DNA of 64,000 bases from Acinetobacter calcoaceticus DSM 30006 = CIP 81.8 (lineage in GTDB: Bacteria; Pseudomonadota; Gammaproteobacteria; Pseudomonadales; Moraxellaceae): NCBI RefSeq assembly GCF_000368965.1, contig NZ_KB849780.1:124001-188000 (forward strand), read 5' to 3'. This document shows positions 47,076-55,088 of the stretch, one piece after another. Each line of letters begins with the position of its first letter. Position 1 is the first letter of the stretch. The notes under the pieces were generated by a model, which was not told where the DNA came from, did not search any database, and saw nothing but the letters and a program-made list of their open reading frames with translations. Made by a program: the position numbers and the translations under genes.

Positions 47076-47720
47076 ATGTCGAGTATCAATTACGATGAAC
47101 TAATGCAACCTGTTTTGGCCTTTTTAGGATGTCAAACGCCCAAAGCATGGCTAGATGAAGCGATCAATAATTTAGATATATTGATGCAAGATCATGCTAA
47201 CTGCGAAAAAAAAGCAGCTAGTACAGCAATGAACTTAATGTTCCGCTATAGCTTTTTCCCTGATTTGCAAGTAAAGCTTGCACAACTAGTACGGGAAGAA
47301 ATGCTCCATTATGAACAGGTGCTTGAGCTAATGGCCAAGCGTGGTCAGAAATGGGATGGCTTAAGTGCAGGGCGCTATGCAGGTGGGTTGCGTAAAGAAA
47401 TCCGTACTTATGAGCCGGAAGCTTTAATTGATGTACTTGTGGTAGGTGCTTTTGTTGAGGCGCGCTCATGCGAACGTTTTCATGCACTTGCCCCACGTGT
47501 AGATGAAGAGTTAGGACGCTACTATCGCTATTTGCTTAAGTCAGAGTCTCGTCATTTTGAAGACTATTTGGCACTTGCACTTGATGTTGCAAAAACTGCA
47601 AAAATGAAAAATCCTAAAGAGGATATTCAGCAGCGCATTGAGCATATCCGTGAGGTTGAAAAGAACTTGATTTTAACGCCTGATGATACCTTCCGTTTTC
47701 ACAGCGGCGTGCCTGCATAA
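47076..47720 (+). CDS. miaE: tRNA-(ms2io6A)-hydroxylase MiaE
   Basis: This 214-residue non-heme diiron enzyme hydroxylates the isopentenyl group of 2-methylthio-N6-isopentenyladenosine at tRNA position 37. The ferritin-like four-helix bundle supplies iron ligands in REEMLHYEQVLEL, EARSCERFHAL and ESRHFEDYLAL. The ATG at 47076 has AGGAT upstream; a TTG two codons earlier opens the frame. It directly follows pdxJ and is ended by a hairpin at 47736. Confidence 0.93.
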   Translation: MSSINYDELMQPVLAFLGCQTPKAWLDEAINNLDILMQDHANCEKKAASTAMNLMFRYSFFPDLQVKLAQLVREEMLHYEQVLELMAKRGQKWDGLSAGRYAGGLRKEIRTYEPEALIDVLVVGAFVEARSCERFHALAPRVDEELGRYYRYLLKSESRHFEDYLALALDVAKTAKMKNPKEDIQQRIEHIREVEKNLILTPDDTFRFHSGVPA

Positions 47721-48019
47721 TCAAAAAAGTTGTAAATAAAAAAGTTTATCTTTCTAGGTAAACTTTTTTTATTTTAACCTTTAAATTTTTTAATTATTTT
47801 TATAAGTGGTTAGCATCTGGGGATGCGGTATTTATTACCTGATACTCCTGATGAAATCATATCTATATAATTAATTTCCTTAAATATTGTTATCCATAAT
47901 TAAATTTTTTAGAAAAATATTTTATTTTTTAAAGTAATAACGAATATTATGTAAATATAAAGATAGGTTTGTTCATAATAGGTTCAACGAAAGTAGTTGA
48001 ATATTTTAAGGATATAAGA
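47721..48019. other. A+T-rich intergenic region before the SDR gene
   Basis: These 299 bases hold the miaE terminator (47736-47774) and then very A+T-rich sequence, presumably the SDR promoter region. No further gene or repeat is seen. Confidence 0.5.
47736..47774 (+). terminator. Terminator after miaE
   Basis: AAATAAAAAAGTTTA pairs with TAAACTTTTTTATTT around a 10-base loop, ending the lepA-miaE region. Confidence 0.9.
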
Positions 48020-48778
48020 ATGTTAGCATTAGTTACAGGCGCTTCTGCGGGTTTTGGTTATAGTATTTCAAAAAAACTGATTGAGTTAGGTTATAAAGTT
48101 ATTGGATGTGGAAGACGGGCAGAAAAGCTAAAAGAATTACAACAAGAGCTCGGTGAAAAATTCTATCCACTCGTATTTGATATGACAGATACAGTAGAAA
48201 ATATAAATAAAGCATTGGTTGATTTACCAGCCGAATTTCAAATCAGTCAAATTGATTTATTGGTTAACAATGCTGGATTAGCATTAGGCCTGGAGTCAGC
48301 AGATAAATCAGATTTGGATGATTGGTACACCATGGTGGATACCAATATTAAGGGATTGATTACTGTTACGCGGTTAATTTTACCGAATATGGTGAAGAAA
48401 AAGTCCGGTTTAATCATCAATATGGGATCAATTGCAGGTACATACCCATATCCGGGTGGTAATGTTTATGGTGCAACCAAAGCATTTGTGGAGCAATTTA
48501 GTTTAAACCTTCGAGCTGACCTGTCAGGTACTGGTATTCGAATAACTAATATTGAGCCCGGTCTTTGTGGTGGTACAGAATTTTCTTTGGTGCGCTTTAA
48601 GGGCGATCAGGATAAGGTAAATAGTCTGTATGATAAAAAGAAGCCAATCTTGCCTGAAGATATTGCAAATACGGTAGCGTGGGTCGCATCACAGCCTCCA
48701 CATATTAATATTAACCGTATTGAAATGATGCCGACTTCTCAGTCTTTTAATCCCCTAAAAGTTGTTGAGGTAGAGTAA
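48020..48778 (+). CDS. Short-chain dehydrogenase/reductase (YdfG-like)
   Basis: This 252-residue classical SDR has the cofactor motif VTGASAGFGYSIS (about residues 5-17), NNAG (about 86-89), catalytic Ser in MGSIAGTYPYPGG and the YxxxK pair in VYGATKAFVEQFS. An Arg-rich segment (GCGRRAEKL) favours NADP. The closest group is YdfG, an NADP-dependent 3-hydroxy acid dehydrogenase, but the substrate is inferred. AAGGA seven bases before the ATG at 48020 fixes the start; the frame extends 17 codons further up. Confidence 0.87.
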   Translation: MLALVTGASAGFGYSISKKLIELGYKVIGCGRRAEKLKELQQELGEKFYPLVFDMTDTVENINKALVDLPAEFQISQIDLLVNNAGLALGLESADKSDLDDWYTMVDTNIKGLITVTRLILPNMVKKKSGLIINMGSIAGTYPYPGGNVYGATKAFVEQFSLNLRADLSGTGIRITNIEPGLCGGTEFSLVRFKGDQDKVNSLYDKKKPILPEDIANTVAWVASQPPHININRIEMMPTSQSFNPLKVVEVE

Positions 48779-48870
48779 TAAGGTTCAGAATGAACCGATA
48801 GTGAGTTTATAGATGCTATGTCTTTTGAATTTTGATTCGGACATTGAATGAAATTAATAGATTAATAATT

Positions 48871-48902
48871 AAATCCTCTATGTTGTGATAGGGGATTTTT
48901 TA
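48871..48902 (+). terminator. Possible terminator downstream of the SDR gene
   Basis: AAATCCTCTA pairs with TAGGGGATTT (one G-T pair) around an eight-base loop, followed by T residues. It lies 92 bases past the SDR stop. Confidence 0.7.
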
Positions 48903-48925
48903 TAGTTATTGAAAAAATTTATAGC

Positions 48926-48960
48926 AAAAAAAAGCCCGCTTTAATGCTGCGGGCTTTTTA
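48926..48960 (-). terminator. Terminator for tRNA-Asn
   Basis: AAAAAAGCCCGC pairs with GCGGGCTTTTT. On the minus strand the A run gives a U tract directly after the tRNA 3' end. Confidence 0.9.
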
Positions 48961-48965
48961 GTATT

Positions 48966-49041
48966 TGGCTCTCCCACCTGGGCTCGAACCAGGGACCTGC
49001 GGATTAACAGTCCGTCGCTCTACCGACTGAGCTATGGGAGA
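48966..49041 (-). tRNA. tRNA-Asn (anticodon GTT)
   Basis: A 76-base cloverleaf reads on the minus strand. The acceptor stem TCTCCCA pairs with TGGGAGA; the D arm is GCTCAGTCGGTAGAGC; the anticodon stem-loop CGGACTGTTAATCCG carries GTT; the T arm is CCTGGTTCGAGCCCAGG. The discriminator base G is followed by an encoded CCA. A terminator hairpin follows. No integrase or duplicated tRNA end marks it as an island insertion site. Confidence 0.97.
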
Positions 49042-49275
49042 ATCTGCATGCGATTATAAGGAGATTTTGAGAAGGGTCAAGTGAAAATCACCATGTTTCC
49101 TTCATTTTTGTGTTGTATGCTTTTTATTTGATCAGTTGAGCGGTGAGCTGAGAAATTACTTGCGCTTTAAAAATTCAATTGCTAGATTCAAAACAGAACA
49201 AGCGTTTGAAGAAATTCAAACAGTGTGGATTTAAACCAACTTGCCAGCACTAAAATGGCTAAATCGGAGATAAGT

Positions 49276-49707
49276 ATGAAAACACTTACTGTTGCCTCTA
49301 TTTTTTCTAATTTTAATTTTTATCAACGCAATTATCTCAATATCTTAAGTCGACCAGAATCTTATTACACACCTGTAGAGGGTGCGTCGATTGATGCTTA
49401 TCCTTTTAAAAAGCAGGACTTGTACTTAGGTGATTTATTGCAGCTTTGGTTCAGTTCTAAATGGAATGTGCATAGTTCACTAAAAGTTTTAAAGTGTTCA
49501 AAAGTATTAGATCAATCTAAACCCTTATATATTTTTCAATTAGAAGGGGAGTTGCTGCTGGGCAAAAATAAAGTTCTAGCTTGGTCTACTGAACATCAAG
49601 AGGTAATAGAGCTTCAACTTAAAAATATTTGGGCACCTTATATAGTGGCGCAAACCTGTGATCGTCCAGATAATCCAGATTACTCAATAAAAAAGGCAGC
49701 GGTTTAA
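49276..49707 (+). CDS. Hypothetical protein of 143 residues
   Basis: A mixed alpha/beta cytoplasmic protein starting MKTLTVASIFSNFNFYQRNY, with no signal peptide or known motif. It has several aromatic residues and a few basic segments (LKVLKCSKVL). The ATG at 49276 has GGAGA six bases upstream; the frame extends 17 codons further. I do not recognise it. It is monocistronic by position, convergent with a thioesterase gene. Confidence 0.65.
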   Translation: MKTLTVASIFSNFNFYQRNYLNILSRPESYYTPVEGASIDAYPFKKQDLYLGDLLQLWFSSKWNVHSSLKVLKCSKVLDQSKPLYIFQLEGELLLGKNKVLAWSTEHQEVIELQLKNIWAPYIVAQTCDRPDNPDYSIKKAAV

Positions 49708-49722
49708 GGCTGCCTCTTATAA

Positions 49723-50160
49723 CTATGGGCGAATAATCATGCAGGTTGCTGTTGCATAGGCATAAAGTTTACCTTCCTCATCAATAATCTTTCCTTCGGA
49801 AATTCCTAAGTTTTTACTTATGTTAATGACTTTACCTGTTGCAATTAAAGGATGATTCTTTGGAATAGGGCGGCACATTTTTACGTTAAGATCGATTGTT
49901 CCGTAACCTACACCAGCAGGTAACATCGTATGTACTGCACAGCCAGTCACAGAGTCTAAAACTGTAGCAGCAAAGCCACCATGTACGCCCCCTAGCGGAT
50001 TTAGATGATTATGATCTGCTTGCGCTTTAAAAGTAACAGAACCTTCTGAAATTTCAGTAGGTTGCATAGGTATGGTTTTACTAATACTTGCTGCTGGAAT
50101 ATGGCCATCAATCATCGCTTGTAAAAATTCAAGACCAGTCATTTCCATGGGATTTTTCAT
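49723..50160 (-). CDS. PaaI-type thioesterase
   Basis: This 145-residue hotdog protein contains NPLGGVHGGFAATVLDSVTGCAVH (about residues 56-79) with the catalytic Asp, then VDLNVKMCRPIPKNHPL-like sequence (DLNVKMCRPIPKNHPL). It should hydrolyse an acyl-CoA; the substrate is unknown. It resembles in fold, but not closely in sequence, the enzymes at 36095 and 39947. Confidence 0.85.
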   Translation of the reverse strand: MKNPMEMTGLEFLQAMIDGHIPAASISKTIPMQPTEISEGSVTFKAQADHNHLNPLGGVHGGFAATVLDSVTGCAVHTMLPAGVGYGTIDLNVKMCRPIPKNHPLIATGKVINISKNLGISEGKIIDEEGKLYAYATATCMIIRP

Positions 50161-50346
50161 TTTTGAGTCCTTTAATTTTATAAGTTCTTAAATGGAACTT
50201 AAGTTTAAATTATGATGTAAAAGTACTATTGTCAAGTTAGAAAAATGAAGTGATAAGTTCAGTTATAGTTTACAAACTTGTAAATTTTAATTAGACAGAA
50301 TATTTTATGAAATTAAAAATATAAAACTTATCAATGGGAAATAATA

Positions 50347-50763
50347 ATGAACGGTCAATGTTTATGTGGTAAGACTACATTTGAGGTAGAGCTAAAAAAT
50401 CATGATGTGCATGTTTGCCATTGTTCGATGTGCCGCCGACAAACCAGTGGTGTTATTATGACGATTGATGTTGTACAAGGCAGTCTAAAGTTTATTCAAC
50501 AAGAGCATCTGAGTATTTTTAACTCTTCTGAGTGGGGAGAAAGAGGCTTTTGCAACGCTTGTGGAACTACAATTTTTTGGAGAACTAAGGATCAAGGCTA
50601 CTGCAACATTAATGCATTTTCTTTAGATGAACCTGTAAATGACTTAAAGTTAGATCTGGAAATTTTTATTGATTCAAAACCCGGTTTTTATGCCTTTAAA
50701 AATAATACAAAAAAAATGACTGAAGCTGAGGTCATGGCTTTATTTAATTCTGCTGAGTCATAA
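50347..50763 (+). CDS. GFA family zinc protein (S-formylglutathione/Mss4-like)
   Basis: This 138-residue protein has the cysteine motifs of the glutathione-dependent formaldehyde-activating (GFA) family: CLCGKTTFEV, HVCHCSMCRRQTSG (about residues 25-38) and CNACGTTIFWR (about 72-82), which bind zinc. Members may bind glutathione adducts, but many have no shown activity. A terminator follows. Confidence 0.82.
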   Translation: MNGQCLCGKTTFEVELKNHDVHVCHCSMCRRQTSGVIMTIDVVQGSLKFIQQEHLSIFNSSEWGERGFCNACGTTIFWRTKDQGYCNINAFSLDEPVNDLKLDLEIFIDSKPGFYAFKNNTKKMTEAEVMALFNSAES

Positions 50764-50802
50764 ATAGTAGCTAAGAATAAAATTTTTAATCTTATATTCA
50801 TA

Positions 50803-50839
50803 AAAAAGAGGCCCCAACTTGAAGTTGAAGCCTCTTTTT
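50803..50839. terminator. Bidirectional terminator between GFA gene and aspC
   Basis: AAAAAGAGGC pairs with GCCTCTTTTT, and an inner AACTT/AAGTT pair extends the stem. It lies between two convergent genes. Confidence 0.88.
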
Positions 50840-50850
50840 AAAATTATAAA

Positions 50851-52086
50851 TTACTTAGCTGTTTTTTCAGCTTCAATAGAAGCAATTGCAGCATCTACGC
50901 CTTCAATTGAGTCAGCAGCTTTTTTGATACGTGCTAACGCATCAACGAGTACTTCGTCAGCTGTTGCATATGAAATACGCATAAAACCGCCTAGACCAAA
51001 TGCATCACCAGGCACTACTGCTACACCAGTTTCTTCTAGTAACCATTCAGAGAATTCTGTGCAAGATTTTAAGCCTTTTGCACGAATAAGAGGGCGAATG
51101 TTTGCATAGGCATAGAAAGCACCGTCAGCAGGCAAGCAAGAGATACCTTTGATTTCATTCAAGCCGTTTACGACTAAGTCATGACGGCGTTTGAACGCTT
51201 TAATCATTGGTTGTAAAACGTCTTGAGGACCATTCAATGCAGCTTCAGCAGCAACTTGTGAAATTGAAGTTGGGTTTGAAGTTGATTGAGACTGGATTTT
51301 TTTCATTGCGCCAATGATTTTTGCTGGGCCGGCTGCATAGCCAATACGCCAACCTGTCATCGCATATGCTTTAGAAACACCATTTAAAACAATCGTACGA
51401 TCATATAAGTCTGGAGCAATAGTTGCGATGTTGTAGAACTCATCTTCCCAACGAATTGGTTCATACATATCGTCAGATGCAACAAACACTTGTGGATGGC
51501 GACGTAATACTTCAGCTAAAGCTTCTAATTCAGCTTTGCTATAGATCATACCTGTCGGGTTAGATGGGCTGTTTAATACCACTAAACGAGTGTTAGGAGT
51601 AATAGCCGCTTCTAATTGTTCAGGAGTAATTTTGAAACGTTGGTCTTCACCACATTTCACAATGACTGGAGTACCTTCAGCAATAATGACCATATCTGGA
51701 TAGCTTACCCAGAAAGGTGCTGGAATGATAACTTCATCGCCTTTGTTTAATAGAGCAAGAGCCAAGTTAAAGAAGCTTTGCTTACCACCACATGAAACCA
51801 AAATCTGATTTGCTTGATAATCAAGATTATTATCACGTTTAAATTTAGCAATAATTGCTTTTTTTAATCCAGGAGTACCATCTACAGCCGTATATTTGGT
51901 GAAACCATTATTAATCGCTTCAATTGCAGCATCTTTGATGTGTTGAGGGGTATCAAAGTCTGGTTCGCCAGCACCTAAACCAATCACATTCTTGCCAGCA
52001 GCTTTAAGTTCAGCAGCTTTGTTGGTTACAGCAAGTGTAGGGGACGGTTTGATGGCATTGACACGATCAGAAAGACGTACGTCCAC
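50851..52086 (-). CDS. aspC: Aspartate aminotransferase family protein
   Basis: This 411-residue fold-type I PLP enzyme transfers amino groups between aspartate (or other amino acids) and 2-oxoglutarate. The PLP Lys is in LNGVSKAYAMTGWRIGYAAGP (about residues 234-254), the Asn and Asp that hold the cofactor are in SPSNPTGMIY and FVASDDMYEP, and the conserved start is LGAGEPDFDTPQHI. Gene symbol by family resemblance to bacterial aspartate (aatA/aspC type) enzymes. A small C-terminal tail (EAEKTAK) is extra. Confidence 0.88.
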   Translation of the reverse strand: MDVRLSDRVNAIKPSPTLAVTNKAAELKAAGKNVIGLGAGEPDFDTPQHIKDAAIEAINNGFTKYTAVDGTPGLKKAIIAKFKRDNNLDYQANQILVSCGGKQSFFNLALALLNKGDEVIIPAPFWVSYPDMVIIAEGTPVIVKCGEDQRFKITPEQLEAAITPNTRLVVLNSPSNPTGMIYSKAELEALAEVLRRHPQVFVASDDMYEPIRWEDEFYNIATIAPDLYDRTIVLNGVSKAYAMTGWRIGYAAGPAKIIGAMKKIQSQSTSNPTSISQVAAEAALNGPQDVLQPMIKAFKRRHDLVVNGLNEIKGISCLPADGAFYAYANIRPLIRAKGLKSCTEFSEWLLEETGVAVVPGDAFGLGGFMRISYATADEVLVDALARIKKAADSIEGVDAAIASIEAEKTAK

Positions 52087-52293
52087 GGCAATATTCCTCT
52101 TATGGGATTAAAAAATAAAAAGCATACTATCTTATCGCAAAAATTAAGTAATTTGCGGATGTGAACCTTTTCAGATGTAAAAAAGTTTAGTTTAGTAATC
52201 ATCTTAAGCAATATTTATTCAATTGAAGCTTTTTTAGAAAGAAATGAGAAAATCATTTATAATAGGTCGCAATCGAAATTTCGAGAATTAATC

Positions 52294-52473
52294 ATGACTG
52301 AGCAACAGCCAAAACAGAAAAAGGCTTTGGTGAAATTGCCATTCCCAATGCCGAATGATAGCAATGAAGCCGACGACGCGGTACACAACCAAGTGCGTCC
52401 AAAACCAGAGCAATACGCAGATAAAACGTGGATGCCTCCGCGTGGTACTCGTCGTTCTATGGGAAAACGCTAA
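52294..52473 (+). CDS. 59-residue basic protein, unknown function
   Basis: A short frame from ATG at 52294 reads MTEQQPKQKKALVKLPFP and ends PPRGTRRSMGKR, with many Lys, Arg, Pro and Gln. It has no membrane or signal segment. A terminator hairpin begins six bases after the stop and divergent aspC lies upstream. The ribosome-binding site is weak (GAGAAT). The C-terminal RGTRR motif and the strong terminator support a real gene; no family is recognised, though a conserved Acinetobacter family is plausible. Confidence 0.6.
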   Translation: MTEQQPKQKKALVKLPFPMPNDSNEADDAVHNQVRPKPEQYADKTWMPPRGTRRSMGKR

Positions 52474-52478
52474 TCTCG

Positions 52479-52505
52479 AAAACAGGCAATATGCCTGTTT
52501 TTTTA
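52479..52505. terminator. Terminator between the 59-residue gene and the GGDEF gene
   Basis: AAAACAGGCA pairs with TGCCTGTTTT around ATA, followed by more T. It overlaps the stop codon of the minus-strand gene. Confidence 0.85.
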
Positions 52506-53942
52506 TTGATTAAATAAAATTTCCTGATAGTAGCTTTTTTTCTTTTGGTACATGTGATGGTCAGCTCGCTTTAACATGTCCTCAATTTGTTCATTTGCTT
52601 GAGTTGTTGCATGTCCAATTGCAATGCTAATTGGGTGGCTTGAATAATATTGATTGTCGATATTAAAAAGCTCTTGAATGGTTTGAAGCATAATTAGAAC
52701 ATTCGCCTCATCTGCCCCCGGCATTAAAATCACGAATTCATCGCCACCTATTCTAGAAGCCGTATATGCTGTATTTAAAATGGCCTGACTTAAAATATTT
52801 CCGACGCGGCGCAATAAGCCATCCCCAATATCATGACCAAACTGATCATTCGTTTCCTTTAATCCATTCATATCTAAGAAAATTGAAGAAACAGGTCGAA
52901 TAATGCTTCGGTTTAAACGATTAAGTTCCTCTGTAAAAAAAGCGCGATTATATAGTTTGGTCAGGACATCATGCTGCCCCAAATATTCAAGATAGTTTTC
53001 CGCTTTTTTCCGCGCGGTAATATCGGTAAGTGCAACCTGTACCAGTCCCCAAGTGTCTTCATAACCCGGAAAAACGGTAAATTGAAGCAATACATTTCTC
53101 ATTTGGCCATCTAAGGCATAGTTAATGGCTTCACGCTTATGATGAATATTACCTTGCCATAATTCGATGAGTTGTTCGCGAAAGGTTTCAATCATCTCTT
53201 CAGCAAAAATCTTATGTGTATTTCTTAAAAGGGTCGATTTATCAGGAGCCTTAAATAAATCAAGAGTTGCCTGATTAACATCTAAAATCAGAATATCTTC
53301 TACACACTGACGGACAAACTCAGGATGGACATCTAGAAATGTTCTAAAATCTTCAATACCTAATAACCTGAGTTGATCAATTCTATTTTTTATACGGCTG
53401 AAATCTTCGACCCAAAGAGAAGTGGGTGAATAGATAAACATAGACTCAGCTAATCTACGATTTTTTGCTTCCTCACGAAGTGCATTTTGATAGGGTGTAA
53501 TGTCTTCGGTGGTAATTAATACACGCTCAAAGGTTGATTCAGAGTCAGGTAAAATTGAGCCTCTTAGCTGAACATCAATACGTTTGCCTGATAAGGTGTA
53601 ATTTACGGTCGTACTTGAAAAGTGGGTTTTACCATTCCATAGTTCTTCAAGCTCAAAAATATGGGATTCGAACATTTCTTTTTTAAAAATAAGATTTAAA
53701 TTCGAATATAGCTCTTCGTGAGTTCTTGCTTCGAAAAGTTCTAATGTTTTTTGATTAACACGAACAATTTTAATTTTATGTGCGCATTCACTGATTAAGT
53801 TTTTATTTTGACTTAAAAATTCATGGAGGTTTTCAATACCTTGATTTCTCCATAAATCAAATTGTTGTTTAACTTCACTGAAATCCTCAATCCACATTGG
53901 AATTGGGCTAAGGTCAAAAATTGAAGAATCTAAAGTTTCCAT
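52503..53942 (-). CDS. Diguanylate cyclase with two PAS domains
   Basis: This 479-residue cytoplasmic protein is predicted to make cyclic di-GMP. Two homologous halves (about residues 8-130 and 150-290) share the sequence P-x-WxEDFS near their starts and VNQxTLxLFxA later, marking duplicated PAS sensor domains. The GGDEF domain (about 315-475) has the active RIGGDEF motif at about 397-403. The usual product-inhibition I-site RxxD before it is replaced by NTAY, so feedback by c-di-GMP at that site is probably missing. No transmembrane helix is present, so it senses a cytoplasmic signal. Confidence 0.88.
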   Translation of the reverse strand: METLDSSIFDLSPIPMWIEDFSEVKQQFDLWRNQGIENLHEFLSQNKNLISECAHKIKIVRVNQKTLELFEARTHEELYSNLNLIFKKEMFESHIFELEELWNGKTHFSSTTVNYTLSGKRIDVQLRGSILPDSESTFERVLITTEDITPYQNALREEAKNRRLAESMFIYSPTSLWVEDFSRIKNRIDQLRLLGIEDFRTFLDVHPEFVRQCVEDILILDVNQATLDLFKAPDKSTLLRNTHKIFAEEMIETFREQLIELWQGNIHHKREAINYALDGQMRNVLLQFTVFPGYEDTWGLVQVALTDITARKKAENYLEYLGQHDVLTKLYNRAFFTEELNRLNRSIIRPVSSIFLDMNGLKETNDQFGHDIGDGLLRRVGNILSQAILNTAYTASRIGGDEFVILMPGADEANVLIMLQTIQELFNIDNQYYSSHPISIAIGHATTQANEQIEDMLKRADHHMYQKKKSYYQEILFNQ

Positions 53943-54117
53943 ATGTTTCTTTAAGTATTCAGTTTGCCTTAAAGTATAATGAGAAAAATTAGGATTTGGG
54001 AAGCTAAAGAACTTAAATCTATTAGAATAATTAAAAATATAAAGATTAAATGTAAGTAAAAATAAAATAATGAGAAAGCAGATATTATCTGCTTAGCTCA
54101 TAAATTTATAAGAAAAA

Positions 54118-54909
54118 TTAACGATTAATAGGGTGGTCAATATTCTTTTCACCACGCCAGAGTTTGATAAAGTCTTGCTCGTCAAAATCATAAAGTTCCA
54201 TGAGTGCAACCACAGCACTTACGAAAATCATGGCACCCTCTGAGTTTCCGTGCAGATCAAAAATTTTACCATTGAGCTTTCCTAAAATATCACTCAGCTC
54301 ATGATCACGGCCTCGGCCATAACGATCCCGAGGGTATAGCTCTTCATTTAAAACAATAAGAGCAATGGCTTTTTCGGCACTTGATAAATCTGTTTTATCT
54401 AAGGCTTCTTCAAAAGATTCACTTCCATGATTAAAGTAAAAAATAACTTCATCATTAATGAAACTTTTTACCATCTTTTGGGTTAATGTCGGAAATTCAG
54501 AAACTGCATTATCTTCAACATAAGGTTTAAAAGATTCTGGAAAGATAACGTTGTGATGGATATCTTTAAATAGTGGCGCAATTTCAGAAACTTTATAACC
54601 TGCTATGCCACAACCTAAAGCCGTGACAAAATATTTCATTTTAGGATGATTTTTTGCATATATCTTAAAATCTTCAACATAGTGCTCAATCTGTGAAAGA
54701 GGCATTTGTTGAATATGTTCATTTAAGGTGGGAATTGCAAAGCTTTGACCAGCCCAGCCGCGACCTACACCTTCAACTGCTCCGAAGTGTTGACTGGCAA
54801 CGCGTGCTGCACCGCTACCGTGCTGTCCAGCAAGGTTACTTCCAAATACAAAAACTGTATCTTCGGGAAGTTCGGTTACAATACTTTCATCATGATATTG
54901 ATAGGTCAT
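54118..54909 (-). CDS. Macro-domain-like protein, A1S_2505 family-like
   Basis: This 263-residue protein opens with VFVFGSNLAGQHGSGAARVA (about residues 20-39) and ALGCGIAGYK (about 97-106). This pattern is found in a family of phage and bacterial proteins that resembles the ADP-ribose-binding macro fold. I recall the name A1S_2505 family phage non-structural protein, but cannot confirm it. The C-terminal half (about 140-263) is helical and acidic with no known motif. Function unknown; ADP-ribose or nucleotide binding is inference. It is monocistronic. Confidence 0.6.
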   Translation of the reverse strand: MTYQYHDESIVTELPEDTVFVFGSNLAGQHGSGAARVASQHFGAVEGVGRGWAGQSFAIPTLNEHIQQMPLSQIEHYVEDFKIYAKNHPKMKYFVTALGCGIAGYKVSEIAPLFKDIHHNVIFPESFKPYVEDNAVSEFPTLTQKMVKSFINDEVIFYFNHGSESFEEALDKTDLSSAEKAIALIVLNEELYPRDRYGRGRDHELSDILGKLNGKIFDLHGNSEGAMIFVSAVVALMELYDFDEQDFIKLWRGEKNIDHPINR

Positions 54910-55036
54910 GGTTATGCTTTTTATTTAATGGATAGCTTCATGTTGCAACTGATTAGGGTATTGGTCAAGTGTTAAGATGCTTAATCTTTTACATTGAATT
55001 TCCAACTTAATTTGCACTTTAAATTAAGATAAAAAT

Positions 55037-55050
55037 CCCCATTAATGGGG
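55037..55050. promoter_or_regulatory. 14-bp palindrome upstream of uvrB
   Basis: CCCCATTAATGGGG is a perfect palindrome 39 bases before the uvrB start codon. It could be an operator or part of a transcript leader. It does not match the SOS box of UmuDAb-regulated Acinetobacter genes that I recall. Confidence 0.4.
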
Positions 55051-55088
55051 GAGACGTTAAATTCAATTTTTCATAAAGAGAGATAACT

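Noticed and set aside
48966..49041. tRNA-Asn as the attachment site of an integrated element
   Set aside because: No integrase, no duplicated tRNA end and no change in gene content on either side were seen.
50819..51109. Plus-strand frame opposite the end of aspC
   Set aside because: Its sequence is Ser/Ala-rich shadow coding from aspC; the terminator lies within its start.
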